Source: Clostridia bacterium | Lineage (GTDB): Bacteria; Bacillota; Clostridia; Oscillospirales; CAG-272 | Direction of reading: 5' to 3' | DNA length: 44,657 nucleotides | NCBI GenBank assembly: GCA_017622085.1 | Contig: JAGARU010000055.1 | Location: 1-44,657, forward strand | Shown: positions 1 through 8,679 of the stretch, in pieces | How the letters are laid out: the number at the start of each line of letters is the position of its first letter | Numbering within the stretch: the first letter of the stretch is position 1 | Translations under genes and position numbers: made by a program | The notes under the pieces: model-generated | Told to the model about the DNA's origin: nothing | Seen by the model: the letters and a program-made list of their open reading frames with translations, nothing else | The model's database searches: none

Positions 1-139
1 CTTAGGTTAAGCGATTGCCACGTTTGTGGCGGGAGTGCGACTATCGCAAGTGGCGGATTTTTCGACGAGCCTATAGGCTCAGCGGGTGAAATGCCCCAAG
101 GGGGCTATCGCAAGCCACCAGCACGGCTGGTGGTCATGA
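1..139. repeat. Array of short hairpins with a repeated 10-mer
   Basis: This non-coding stretch downstream of the DUF523 gene is a chain of small stem-loops. GCCAC/GTGGC pairs at 17-30, the perfect palindrome GAGCCTATAGGCTC lies at 67-80, GCCCC/GGGGC pairs at 93-105, and CCACCAGC/GCTGGTGG pairs at 115-133. The 10-mer CTATCGCAAG occurs twice, at 41-50 and 105-114. A related last hairpin is found near 28503-28535 with different but still pairing bases. No gene is seen here. It is probably a dispersed structured repeat that may also end transcription. Confidence 0.6.
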
Positions 140-565
140 CTATTCAATTTCTTCCTCGCTGAACACGCGGATCCCGCTCTTATGCAAAAGCCGAACAGTG
201 ATACCCTCGCCGGAAACCCTTGTGCCCGAGAAGGTTCCGTCGTAGACCTCTCGGTTTCCGCAGGAAGGACTTCTGGATTTTAGGCAGGCGTCTTTGATTC
301 CGAGAGCTTGGCAAAGCGCAAGTGCACTTTCCGCACCCCGACGGTATTCCGCCGTCACGTCACGGCCGGATTCGGTAAAAACGCCGTCGCCGCGAATTTC
401 CGCCGGCGGGCGCGGGGTGGGGAGTCCGCCGTAGCATTCCGGGCAAAAGGGCACCAGCTCGTACCGCTCGCCCAAGGCCAGCGCCGCCTCGGATGGCTTG
501 CTTTTCCCGTCGTATCGGCAGGGCACGCCCAACAGACAGGCGGAGATCAAAAGCTTCGGCTTCAT
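140..565 (-). CDS. DUF523 family protein
   Basis: This is a 141-residue small cytoplasmic protein of the DUF523 (YbbK-like) family, recognised from the N-terminal ISACLLGVPCRYDG motif with two cysteines and from the later CLKSRSPSCG motif. The conserved cysteines suggest metal or redox chemistry, but the family has no established reaction. The ATG overlaps the TGA of the upstream GH2 gene in an ATGA arrangement, so the two are very likely translated from one message. Length is normal for the single-domain form. Family assignment is firm; function is unknown. Confidence 0.9.
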   Translation of the reverse strand: MKPKLLISACLLGVPCRYDGKSKPSEAALALGERYELVPFCPECYGGLPTPRPPAEIRGDGVFTESGRDVTAEYRRGAESALALCQALGIKDACLKSRSPSCGNREVYDGTFSGTRVSGEGITVRLLHKSGIRVFSEEEIE

Positions 566-2268
566 TTGAATTTCAACATACCCGTCAGCGCGCGGAGGGT
601 AGAGGCCGGCAGCTTTTCCTGTCGGTCGTAGGTCATAAGACCGTTTACCTCATCCTCAACGTCGGTGAGCTGGGTGTATACCAAAACGGAAAGACCTTCC
701 TTTGCAATCAGGGCGTTGGCCTCGGCAAAGAGCTTGGTCAGCTTTTCAAGCAGCTTGTCGGTGGTGGGGCATACGGTATAGCCGAAGGTGCTGCCGGTGG
801 TGTGGCCCTCGACCGCGTAGCCGAAGCCGCCGCATTCGCTGAGGGAGAGAATGCGCGCACCGTCTGCCTTGGCGTTCATCAGGGATTTGAAGTAGATGTG
901 CCGGCTCTGGAACTGTCCGGCACCCTGATCGTGCCAGCCGCTGGTGCTGTCGTAAAGGCGGGTGGAATCGATGGCCGCGAGGGACTTGGTGATCCGCGCG
1001 GAATCAAACTGTCCCCAGCCCTCGTTAAATACGGTATATACGGCGATGGAGGGATGGTTGTACAGCCATTCCACCGTCTGGATCATCTCGTTTTCCGCCC
1101 GTCTGCGGTTGCCGGCATCCTCGCGTCCGGCCTTCTTGTAGTTCTTGGTGTCATTCAGATGGATACCCACAAAGGGAAGCACCAAATTGCGCATGGGCAA
1201 GTTGTCACCGCCGTTTACCATGTCCTGAATCACGATCACGCCCAGACGGTCGCAGTGGTAGTACCAGCGATCGGGCTCAACCTTGATGTGCTTGCGAAGC
1301 ATATTGAAGCCCATTTTTTTGGTCACTTCAATGTCGTTGATCATGGCCTCGTCGGAGGGCGGGGTAAAGAGACCGTCGGGGTAGTATCCCTGGTCCAGAA
1401 GTCCGCACAGGAAGTAGGGCTTGCCGTTGAGGGCAAACACGTGCTTTCCGCCGTATACGGTCTGGCCGAAGGAACGCATGGCAAAGTAGGATTTCACCTC
1501 ATCCGCACCCATCTTCAGCTGGATGTCGTAAAGGAAGGGATCCTCCGGCGTCCAAAGACGGGGGGAGGGAACGTTCAGGGTCAGACTGCCGTTTGCGGTC
1601 TTGCCGTAAGCAAAGGCGAAGGTTCCGCGCAGGAGAGTTACCTCCACGTCACGGGGCGCATTGACCCGAAGGGTAACGGTGTTGTTTTCAAGGTGGGGCG
1701 TGATCTGCACGGAGCGGATAAATTCCTCCGGCACGGTTTCCAGCCATACGGTCTGCCAGATGCCGCTGTGGGGGGTATACCAGATACCGCCGCGATCCAG
1801 CTTCTGCTTGCCGTAGCCAAGGCCGGTCTTGCCGATGGAATCCTGCACGTTTACGATCAGCTCGTTTCCCTTTGCGCGGATCGGCTCGGTCACCTCCACC
1901 TGGAAGGGAAGGTTACCGCCCTCATGGGTGCAAAGGGTGGTGCCGTTGAGGAGCACCTCAGCGACCTCATCCACCGCACCGAAGTGGAGAATATAACGGC
2001 CCCGGTTAAAGCCCTCGGGCAGGTCAAAGACCAGCCGATAGGAGGCGTGCATTTCGGGGGTAAGGATCTCACCCACGCCCGACAGATCGGACTCGGGGGA
2101 GAAGGGAACCAGAATTTTACGGTCATATGCAATGGCTTTTCCCAGGGGCGCACTGCCATAGTCCCAGGTGCCGTTCAAATTCAGATAGCTGGAGCGGCAG
2201 AACTGAGGGGTCGGATGCTGATTCAAGGGGCGGTTGCCCGGTACAAAGCGGGTTTTCAATTTTTCCAT
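562..2268 (-). CDS. Glycoside hydrolase family 2 protein (beta-galactosidase/glucuronidase-like)
   Basis: A GH2 enzyme of about 568 residues that would cleave a terminal beta-linked sugar; the substrate cannot be read from sequence. A sugar-binding jelly-roll domain (about residues 15-180), an immunoglobulin-like domain and a TIM barrel follow in order. The acid/base glutamate sits in FNEGWG (about residue 416) and the nucleophile in SECGG (about 478). There is no signal peptide, so it acts inside the cell on imported oligosaccharides. An earlier TTG could extend the frame to 2346, but that segment is occupied by a good promoter, so the ATG at 2268 is chosen. The stop overlaps the start of the DUF523 gene. 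It lacks the long C-terminal domains of LacZ. Confidence 0.88.
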   Translation of the reverse strand: MEKLKTRFVPGNRPLNQHPTPQFCRSSYLNLNGTWDYGSAPLGKAIAYDRKILVPFSPESDLSGVGEILTPEMHASYRLVFDLPEGFNRGRYILHFGAVDEVAEVLLNGTTLCTHEGGNLPFQVEVTEPIRAKGNELIVNVQDSIGKTGLGYGKQKLDRGGIWYTPHSGIWQTVWLETVPEEFIRSVQITPHLENNTVTLRVNAPRDVEVTLLRGTFAFAYGKTANGSLTLNVPSPRLWTPEDPFLYDIQLKMGADEVKSYFAMRSFGQTVYGGKHVFALNGKPYFLCGLLDQGYYPDGLFTPPSDEAMINDIEVTKKMGFNMLRKHIKVEPDRWYYHCDRLGVIVIQDMVNGGDNLPMRNLVLPFVGIHLNDTKNYKKAGREDAGNRRRAENEMIQTVEWLYNHPSIAVYTVFNEGWGQFDSARITKSLAAIDSTRLYDSTSGWHDQGAGQFQSRHIYFKSLMNAKADGARILSLSECGGFGYAVEGHTTGSTFGYTVCPTTDKLLEKLTKLFAEANALIAKEGLSVLVYTQLTDVEDEVNGLMTYDRQEKLPASTLRALTGMLKFK

Positions 2269-2317
2269 TTCGTCCAAAAGCCTTTCTTTTAAGGTGTGCT
2301 GCTGTACTTCACGTTCG

Positions 2318-2346
2318 ATTTTATCATAGATATGCAAAAAAGGCAA
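2318..2346 (-). promoter_or_regulatory. Sigma-A promoter of the GH2-DUF523 operon
   Basis: TTGCCT, 17 bases, then TAAAAT with an extended TGA just before the -10. It lies about 45 bases ahead of the chosen GH2 start. Confidence 0.7.
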
Positions 2347-2364
2347 CTTTTTTCGGGATAAAAT

Positions 2365-2922
2365 TTAGTTTTTCGACTGAGAAAACGACAATTTGTCCAC
2401 GCGGTATACGTGCCCGCGGTAGGTAACGTCCATGGCCAGTGGAATCAGCGCCTCATCGTACAGAACGGTAAAGAGGCCGTGGCTGCTCTGGTAGGTCACT
2501 GCCGTCCGATCGGGCTCGGTGCTGACCGATTGCATTCCGACGATCTCCTCGCCCCTCAGAGAGAAGCAGGCGAGGACGGTGAGAAAGCCACCCATGTCCT
2601 CCCGCAATACGGGAATCGCCACGTCCCCTGCCACAAGATGCGCTGTTCCCGGCGTCAGCACAAGGGAAAGCCCGGCCAGCTCAGCCGGGGCAAGCACGGT
2701 CACGGTGGCGTCCGTAATGGCCCCCTCCACAAGAGGAGCACGGGATATGGCAAGGGTGTAGGGTGCCCCGTCTACCGTCAGCTCCACGGTGCAGTGGAGC
2801 TCGGTCTCCGTGTATTCGGGAAAGACCGGCGGCGCCTCCGTGCAGGCGCACAAAAGAAAGGCCAATAGAAGGATGAGCAAAAATCTCCGTTTGATACGAT
2901 CACCGCCTAAATAGGATTTCAT
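2365..2922 (-). CDS. Putative lipoprotein, unknown function
   Basis: A 185-residue protein with a basic N-terminus, a hydrophobic stretch and a lipobox-like LLCAC, so it is probably exported and lipid-anchored through the cysteine near residue 26. The rest is beta-rich, without a motif I recognise. An AGGG element stands just ahead of the ATG. The terminator at 2960-3015 separates it from the larger lipoprotein upstream, and the GH2 promoter lies directly downstream. No function is proposed. Confidence 0.7.
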   Translation of the reverse strand: MKSYLGGDRIKRRFLLILLLAFLLCACTEAPPVFPEYTETELHCTVELTVDGAPYTLAISRAPLVEGAITDATVTVLAPAELAGLSLVLTPGTAHLVAGDVAIPVLREDMGGFLTVLACFSLRGEEIVGMQSVSTEPDRTAVTYQSSHGLFTVLYDEALIPLAMDVTYRGHVYRVDKLSFSQSKN

Positions 2923-2959
2923 TTATCCCTATTCCGCCGCCCCTCCCAATATGCAAAAA

Positions 2960-3015
2960 TCACGCCACAAGGGGTTCTCTTTGAGGGAGAACACACTTGT
3001 GGCGTGACGTTTTTG
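2960..3015. terminator. Bidirectional intrinsic terminator
   Basis: A 12-base perfect stem (2960-2971 with 2996-3007) has an inner GTTCTC/GAGAAC pairing and is followed by a T run on both strands. It ends transcription of the lipoprotein gene at 3025-4326. Confidence 0.8.
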
Positions 3016-3024
3016 ACGCTGTTT

Positions 3025-4326
3025 TTAATTTCCGTATTTGCCTGCGAGGATGGGATAGTCGATGGTGTTGGCATCGGACTCGCAGATAGAAAGCTTTCCG
3101 GTCAGGTTTGCGTTAAACTTGGTGGCAGAGGAGTAAATGGACATCTTGTCCTTCAGCATCCGGTAGAACTGGATGGTGGAGGCGGTGGAATAGAAGTCCT
3201 GGAAGAAGAGGGCGTACTTCTCATTGTCGTAGGCCTTGTCCTCCAGCTCTACGCGCTTGGCAATCTCCACACCAACGGTAAATTCTGCCGCACCGCTGGA
3301 GGTGGACATGGTGTAGCTGAGCGCGCCCTCGGCGTAGCCGCCCACGGGGGTCAGCGCCAGAGAGTTGATCAGCGGATAGCTTGAGGTGGACATGGTGGTC
3401 AGGGCGTAAACGGTATCGTATTCCTTATCCTCGGAGTAGGATTCGTAAAGCTCCTCAAAGGTTTCGTCGCCGCGCAGGATCTGGTAGTCGTACTCACCCT
3501 CAAAGCCGCCCTTCATACCAAGCAGCGTGCGGATCTCCTTAGCAAGCAGGGTCTTGTATTCGCGATCCTCGGCGGAGAGGGCAACCACCTCGTAGGTCAC
3601 CTTTCCGTTTTCATCGGTGACGGTCTTGATGGTGCGCTCGGTGTGGATGGAGATGGGCTTGTAGGCAAGATAACCAAGGTAGCCCTCGCTCTTCATGGCG
3701 TCGCTGCCGTGGTAGAACTCGTCAAGGAACTCGGGCTCCAGCTTCTCGCCGTTTGCGCCGTAGAGATATTCCTGCACGCAAGCGGTCTTTGCCTGCATGG
3801 TGTAGATGCGATCCAGCAGGTCGTAGGAAATGCCGCATTCCTTGCCGTAGGAATTCAGGGTAGCAACGGAGAGACCGTAATAGGAGAGGATGGAGGTCAG
3901 AATGGCAGAAACGTTCTGCTCATACTTAGCCCAAAGAGCGGTATCCTCCAGCTTGTGCTGGTCAAACAGAAGCTGGCATACCAGATGGGTGGCTACGGTC
4001 TGGTCAATGTTGGCGCGGTACATCATTTCGTACATGTCGGATACGGTCTTGATGCCCTCGCCAAAGAGGGTGGCGTAGCTGGGATCCACAGCCTGATTCC
4101 AGTAGGCGTGGGTGTCGGCAAAGTTTTCGTCCTCGTCCAGCGAGTCCACGATCATTGCCTTGTAGTAGCCAAGGAAGTATTCGTACTCATCCTGACGGAT
4201 GGCGTACGTGCCGTACTGTCCGTCGGTCAGCTTGTACACCTTGGAGGAGGCACAGCCGGCGAAGGAAAGTGAGGTCATGACGAGGACCAGCAAAAGGGCG
4301 GTCACTCGGAGTAAACGGTTTTTCAT
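3025..4326 (-). CDS. Lipoprotein, possible SurA/PrsA-like foldase remnant
   Basis: A 433-residue lipoprotein whose start at 4326 is chosen because a hydrophobic signal peptide and lipobox (FAGC, cysteine near 26) follow directly and GGGGG precedes. The body is largely helical and acidic. No parvulin-type isomerase motif can be recognised. In many Clostridia the gene next to mfd encodes the foldase PrsA. Position, lipoprotein form and a SurA-N-like helical texture suggest a diverged chaperone without the isomerase domain; this is inference. It has its own promoter overlapping the end of mfd and a structured leader. Confidence 0.7.
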   Translation of the reverse strand: MKNRLLRVTALLLVLVMTSLSFAGCASSKVYKLTDGQYGTYAIRQDEYEYFLGYYKAMIVDSLDEDENFADTHAYWNQAVDPSYATLFGEGIKTVSDMYEMMYRANIDQTVATHLVCQLLFDQHKLEDTALWAKYEQNVSAILTSILSYYGLSVATLNSYGKECGISYDLLDRIYTMQAKTACVQEYLYGANGEKLEPEFLDEFYHGSDAMKSEGYLGYLAYKPISIHTERTIKTVTDENGKVTYEVVALSAEDREYKTLLAKEIRTLLGMKGGFEGEYDYQILRGDETFEELYESYSEDKEYDTVYALTTMSTSSYPLINSLALTPVGGYAEGALSYTMSTSSGAAEFTVGVEIAKRVELEDKAYDNEKYALFFQDFYSTASTIQFYRMLKDKMSIYSSATKFNANLTGKLSICESDANTIDYPILAGKYGN

Positions 4327-4377
4327 GTAAGAACCCCCATTGCCGCACAGGCGGCGAAATATAAATTTGCCCGAAAA

Positions 4378-4412
4378 GGGGCAGAAACTGCGCATTTTCG
4401 CAGTACTACCCC
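4378..4412 (-). promoter_or_regulatory. Leader hairpin of the lipoprotein mRNA
   Basis: The RNA would begin almost exactly with a two-tier stem: outer GGGGTAG/CTGCCCC and inner CTGCG/CGCAG, followed by TTTT. It could protect the 5' end or act as an attenuator. Confidence 0.5.
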
Positions 4413-4414
4413 TT

Positions 4415-4443
4415 ATTATACAAGAATTTGCACCAATTGTCTA
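4415..4443 (-). promoter_or_regulatory. Promoter of the lipoprotein gene
   Basis: TAGACA, 17 bases, then a perfect TATAAT. The -35 box overlaps the stop codon of mfd, so the lipoprotein is transcribed apart from the mfd operon. Confidence 0.7.
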
Positions 4444-7400
4444 CCCGTTTTTGTTACTTTTCTGTATATATTTTTTAAGGAGCTCGCATCCGGCGTCGGC
4501 GGAGTTTTCTCCCTTTTTCAGCTTCAGACACACGTAGGGCGTTGTGCCGGAAACCACCAGCTTCAGCGTGTTCGGGTATTCGGAGGCAACGGCACCCCAA
4601 ACGGGCAGCTCCACCTTCTCCGGCAGGAAGCGAAGCTCGCCGGGGGCTTGGGTGATCTTGGTGATGCCGCATTTCGAGCCCAGCGCCTTCAAAAGTGCCA
4701 CCCGAAGCAGATTCAGCGCCTCGGAGGGAATGTCGCCAAAGCGGTCGCAAAGCTCGTCGCAAATGTCGTCAAAGTCCGCGTCATTTTCAATGTGAGCGAT
4801 CTTTTTATACATATCCATGCGCTGTGCCTGAGAGGTCACGTACCGCTTGGGCAGGAAGGCGTCCAGACGCACGTCGATGGTGCATTCCTTTTTCGCCTCA
4901 CTCGTTACGCCCTTCTCCTCCAGCACCGCCTCGTTCAGCAGCTTGATGTAAAGGTCGTAGCCGATGGCCTCCAGATGTCCGTGCTGCTCCGCGCCCAAAA
5001 GATTGCCGGCACCGCGAATTTCAAGGTCACGGAGTGCGATCTTGAAGCCGGCGCCGAATTCCGCAAAATCGCGGATGGCGGAAAGCCGCTTGTCGGCGAT
5101 CTCCGTCAACGCCTTGCCCCGGCGGTAGGTAAAGTAAGCATAGGCACGGCGGCCGGAGCGGCCGACGCGGCCGCGGATCTGATGAAGCTGGGAAAGTCCC
5201 ATTTTATCGGCGTTTTCAATGATCAGCGTGTTGGCGTTGGGCACGTCGATGCCCGTTTCAATGATGGTGGTGGTCACCAGAATGTCGATCTCGCCCTTGG
5301 TAAGCGCGTCCCAGATGTCCTCGATCTGATCCCGCTCCATCTGACCGTGAGCCACCGCAATAGCCGCATCGGGAAAGGCACGGGTCAGCCGGTTGGCCAC
5401 GGTATAGATGGATTCCACCCGATTGTAAAGGTAGAACACCTGTCCGCCCCGTCGGAGCTCCCGACGGATGGCCTCAAAGATCACCGCCTCGTCGTATTCC
5501 AGCACGTAGGACTGAACGGGCGTGCGGTTGGTGGGTGCCTCATCCAGAATGGACATATCGCGGATGCCGCTCATGGCCATGTTAAGGGTGCGGGGAATGG
5601 GCGTGGCCGTCAAGGTCAGCACGTCTACGTTTGGGGCAAACTGCTTCAGCTTTTCCTTTTGCGCCACGCCAAAGCGCTGCTCCTCGTCCACAATCAGAAG
5701 TCCCAGATCCCGGAACTCCACGTCCTTGGAGATCAGTCGGTGGGTTCCCACCAGAATGTCCACGTCGCCTCGCTTGAGCCCTCGCAGGATCTGTGCCTGT
5801 TGGGTGGGTGTGCGGAAGCGGGAGAGCATTTCCGCATGAACGGGGAATCCACGGAAGCGGGAGAGGATGGTGCGGTAGTGCTGGAAGGCAAGAATGGTGG
5901 TGGGCACCAATATGGCCACCTGCTTGCCGTTTTCCACCGCCTTGAAGGCGGCGCGGAGCGCAACCTCCGTCTTGCCGTAGCCCACGTCGCCGCAAAGCAG
6001 ACGATCCATGGGATAGGGCTTTTCCATGTCGGACTTAATGTCCGCAATGGCCGTCAGCTGAGCAGCGGTCTCCTCGTATTCAAAGGCGGTGTCAAACTCT
6101 CGCGTCAAGGCGTCGTCCGCGGCAAAGGCAAAGCCCTCGGTTCGCTGACGGCGGGCGTATAGCTCGATCAGCTCCTTGGCCATGCTCTTGGCCCCCGCTT
6201 TGGCACGGCTCTTGGCGCGAGTCCACTCGCCGCCGCCCATTTTGGACAGCTTTACGTTGCCGTCCGCCGAGCCGGCGCCGATGTATTTGGATACCAGATC
6301 CAGCTGATCCACCGGCAAAAACAGACGGTCCGTGCCGGCGTACTGGATGCCGATGTAGTCCCTTGAAATGCCGTCCAGGGTCATGTTTTCAATGCCCAGA
6401 TACTGACCGATACCGTAGGCGGCGTGTACCACGTAGTCGCCCACCTCAAGGTCGGCGTAGGACAGGATCTTCTCGCCGGCGCTGTACTTTTTGCCTCTCC
6501 GCTTCAAGAAGTTGGCGGCGGCCTTTTTGGAGATCGCCCCGCCGGAGGAGAAGAGAATCAGAGCAAAGCGGGCGCTTTCCGACTCAAAGCCGCCGATAAA
6601 AGTCTCGTGGAGCACGCCCACGGTTTTGGGCGCAAAGGCGGTGAGACCCGTTGCGGAGGCGTCGAAGGCGGAGAATCCGGCATCAAAAACGGAACGAAGC
6701 ACACTCCGCGCCTCCGGCTCGCTGTCGCACAAAATCAAGGTGCGGTATCCGGCGGAAACGTAGCCGTCCAAATCCTCCTTCAGCTGCTCAAAGTTGGAGT
6801 TTTCGCCAATGGTGTGCTTGGTGTCAAAGGTAAATAAGCCGCCTAAGCGTCGGCCGGGCAGAGAGGTGGCAAAGGAGTTTAAGACAAATGTCTGTCTCTT
6901 TTCCGCCTCTCCAATCAAATCGGCGTAATTTTTAAAATAATGGGCAAAATCGGCAGAAACAAGGCCATTTTCCATTAAAGTCGTTACGGATTCTGCGATC
7001 TGCCATTCACTGTTCTGGGCACGCTCCTTCAGCTTGCCCGTCTCGTTTAAGACAATTGCCGAACCACGTCCGAGGTAATCCAGCAGACATTCGCTTTCGG
7101 GATAGATCAGGGAGAGAAACCGGTCAAGGAAGGGCGCGTCGCCGTCGGTGTCCAGCGCCGTCAGCTCGGAGGTCAGCTCCTTCTGCGCTTCAACGGAGGT
7201 GGCGTTTCGCAGGAGCTTTTCGATCTGTCGGCGCACGTTCTCCAGCTCCTTGGCCGTGGGCAAAATCTCCCGGGAGGGAAAGATCTTAAAGCCCTCGATG
7301 TTCCGGGTGATGCGCTGGGTCAAGGGATCAAAGAGCACGATTCGATCCACCTCGTCCCCAAAGAGCTCCATGCGCACGGGCGACTCCTCGGTAAAGGCGC

Positions 7401-8010
7401 CGTCCCCGTCAAAAAAGCTTCCGTGGGGCGGGAAAATATCGATAACACCGCCACGGATGGAGAACTGTCCGGCGCTCTGCACCAGATCGCATCGGGTATA
7501 TCCGCAGGCCACCAAGGACTCCGCCAGAGTCATGGGGTCGATGATGCTGTTAAAGTCCACGGTCCGGTTGTGCTCCCGCAACCGTGCGGCAGGCACGGTA
7601 AACTGGAGGGCGGCGTCGGGGGTGGTAATGACCGCGTCGGCGCTCCGGTCAAGAATGGCCTCCAGCACCCGTAGCCTCTCATACTCAAAATCATGAGAGG
7701 CGATGATGTTATAGTAGTTAAAATCTCTCAGCTGGTAAAAGGGCGTGTGCAGACCGCAGCCCCGCAAAAATTCGCTGAGGCGGTTGGCGTCCTTCTCTTC
7801 AGGGAGCAGGATCAGCACAGGCTCTCCGGTCACCGCCTTTACGTGGCGGATCAGAGCGGCGTAAAAGGCGTAGGACGCCCCCTCGCACAGACCGGTAATC
7901 AGATAGGGCAGGGGCGTGCCCCCGTGCCGGACGCTTTCCTCAAAGGTGCGGCACAGATCCTTGTATTCCTTTGTGGCTGTCAGGCCGTCGATGATCAGAT
8001 TAAGGTTCAT
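4441..8010 (-). CDS. mfd: Transcription-repair coupling factor Mfd
   Basis: This 1189-residue ATPase displaces RNA polymerase stalled at DNA lesions and recruits UvrA. The UvrB-like N-terminal region is followed by the polymerase-binding CarD-like domain (YVVHAAYGIGQYLGI, about residue 530), then the RecG-like translocase. Walker A is GDVGYGKTE (about 675), the DEEQ box lies near 774, and the conserved GRVGRSGR helicase motif follows. Length is typical. The start is three bases beyond the stop of pth, so both are translated from one operon driven from 9811-9839. Nothing is missing. Confidence 0.98.
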   Translation of the reverse strand: MNLNLIIDGLTATKEYKDLCRTFEESVRHGGTPLPYLITGLCEGASYAFYAALIRHVKAVTGEPVLILLPEEKDANRLSEFLRGCGLHTPFYQLRDFNYYNIIASHDFEYERLRVLEAILDRSADAVITTPDAALQFTVPAARLREHNRTVDFNSIIDPMTLAESLVACGYTRCDLVQSAGQFSIRGGVIDIFPPHGSFFDGDGAFTEESPVRMELFGDEVDRIVLFDPLTQRITRNIEGFKIFPSREILPTAKELENVRRQIEKLLRNATSVEAQKELTSELTALDTDGDAPFLDRFLSLIYPESECLLDYLGRGSAIVLNETGKLKERAQNSEWQIAESVTTLMENGLVSADFAHYFKNYADLIGEAEKRQTFVLNSFATSLPGRRLGGLFTFDTKHTIGENSNFEQLKEDLDGYVSAGYRTLILCDSEPEARSVLRSVFDAGFSAFDASATGLTAFAPKTVGVLHETFIGGFESESARFALILFSSGGAISKKAAANFLKRRGKKYSAGEKILSYADLEVGDYVVHAAYGIGQYLGIENMTLDGISRDYIGIQYAGTDRLFLPVDQLDLVSKYIGAGSADGNVKLSKMGGGEWTRAKSRAKAGAKSMAKELIELYARRQRTEGFAFAADDALTREFDTAFEYEETAAQLTAIADIKSDMEKPYPMDRLLCGDVGYGKTEVALRAAFKAVENGKQVAILVPTTILAFQHYRTILSRFRGFPVHAEMLSRFRTPTQQAQILRGLKRGDVDILVGTHRLISKDVEFRDLGLLIVDEEQRFGVAQKEKLKQFAPNVDVLTLTATPIPRTLNMAMSGIRDMSILDEAPTNRTPVQSYVLEYDEAVIFEAIRRELRRGGQVFYLYNRVESIYTVANRLTRAFPDAAIAVAHGQMERDQIEDIWDALTKGEIDILVTTTIIETGIDVPNANTLIIENADKMGLSQLHQIRGRVGRSGRRAYAYFTYRRGKALTEIADKRLSAIRDFAEFGAGFKIALRDLEIRGAGNLLGAEQHGHLEAIGYDLYIKLLNEAVLEEKGVTSEAKKECTIDVRLDAFLPKRYVTSQAQRMDMYKKIAHIENDADFDDICDELCDRFGDIPSEALNLLRVALLKALGSKCGITKITQAPGELRFLPEKVELPVWGAVASEYPNTLKLVVSGTTPYVCLKLKKGENSADAGCELLKKYIQKSNKNG

Positions 8011-8013
8011 GGT

Positions 8014-8661
8014 TTACACCTTGGCGGCGTCAAAGCCGTTGTACTTGCCCATGGCATCCTCGGTCTTGCCCGTCAGGATCATGGCGGCGGCCTCGGGAAT
8101 CACGGCGGCCACCTTGTCGATCTTCGACCGATCCTCCTTCGGGAAGTTGCCCAGCACCCAGTCGGCCAGATCCATGTCGGCATAGGGCTTGGCTCCCACG
8201 CCCACCTTGATCCGGGGGAATTTATCGCTGCCCAGATGCTCGATCAGGCTCTTGATGCCGTTGTGCCCGCCGGCGGAGCCGTTCCGACGGATGCGCATCC
8301 GACCAACCTCAAGGGAGGTGTCGTCGTATACCACAAGAACGTTTTCCACGGGGATCTTATAAAAGTCCGCGGCCTCCTTCACGGCCACGCCGGAATGGTT
8401 CATAAAGGTCTGGGGCTTCATCAGAAGCACCCGCACATCGTCAAAGACGGCCTCGCCGGTCAAGGCGTGGAACCGCGCCCGATCGCAGGAGGCGGATTTG
8501 GCGCGCACCAAGGCATCCATGGAGAGGAAGCCTGCGTTGTGTCGGGTGTTTTCGTATTCCTTGCCGGGGTTTCCAAGTCCTACGAGGAGCCAGGTGATGG
8601 GCGCTCCCGTGTTCTCCGCCGGCTTTGCAATTTTCTTGAACAGATCGAAAATATCTGCCAT
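8014..8661 (-). CDS. pth: Peptidyl-tRNA hydrolase
   Basis: This enzyme frees tRNA from peptidyl-tRNA dropped by stalled ribosomes. Conserved residues are visible: Asn31 in LGNPGKEY, the catalytic His41 in NTRHNAGF, Asn88 in FMNHSG, Asp113/114 in VYDDTSL and Asn134 in GGHNGI. The 215 residues include an N-terminal extension of about 20 residues before the usual start of the fold. It sits between the GlmU-like gene and mfd; the order glmU-(prs)-pth-mfd is common in Firmicutes, but no prs is present here. Confidence 0.97.
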   Translation of the reverse strand: MADIFDLFKKIAKPAENTGAPITWLLVGLGNPGKEYENTRHNAGFLSMDALVRAKSASCDRARFHALTGEAVFDDVRVLLMKPQTFMNHSGVAVKEAADFYKIPVENVLVVYDDTSLEVGRMRIRRNGSAGGHNGIKSLIEHLGSDKFPRIKVGVGAKPYADMDLADWVLGNFPKEDRSKIDKVAAVIPEAAAMILTGKTEDAMGKYNGFDAAKV

Positions 8662-8679
8662 GGTATCGTCTCCTGTCGG

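Noticed and set aside
493..2292. A 599-codon open frame on the plus strand opposite the GH2 gene
   Set aside because: Antisense shadow of a clear GH2 enzyme in GC-rich DNA; low-complexity product without family features.
4648..6162. Long plus-strand frame opposite mfd
   Set aside because: Shadow of the complete mfd gene.
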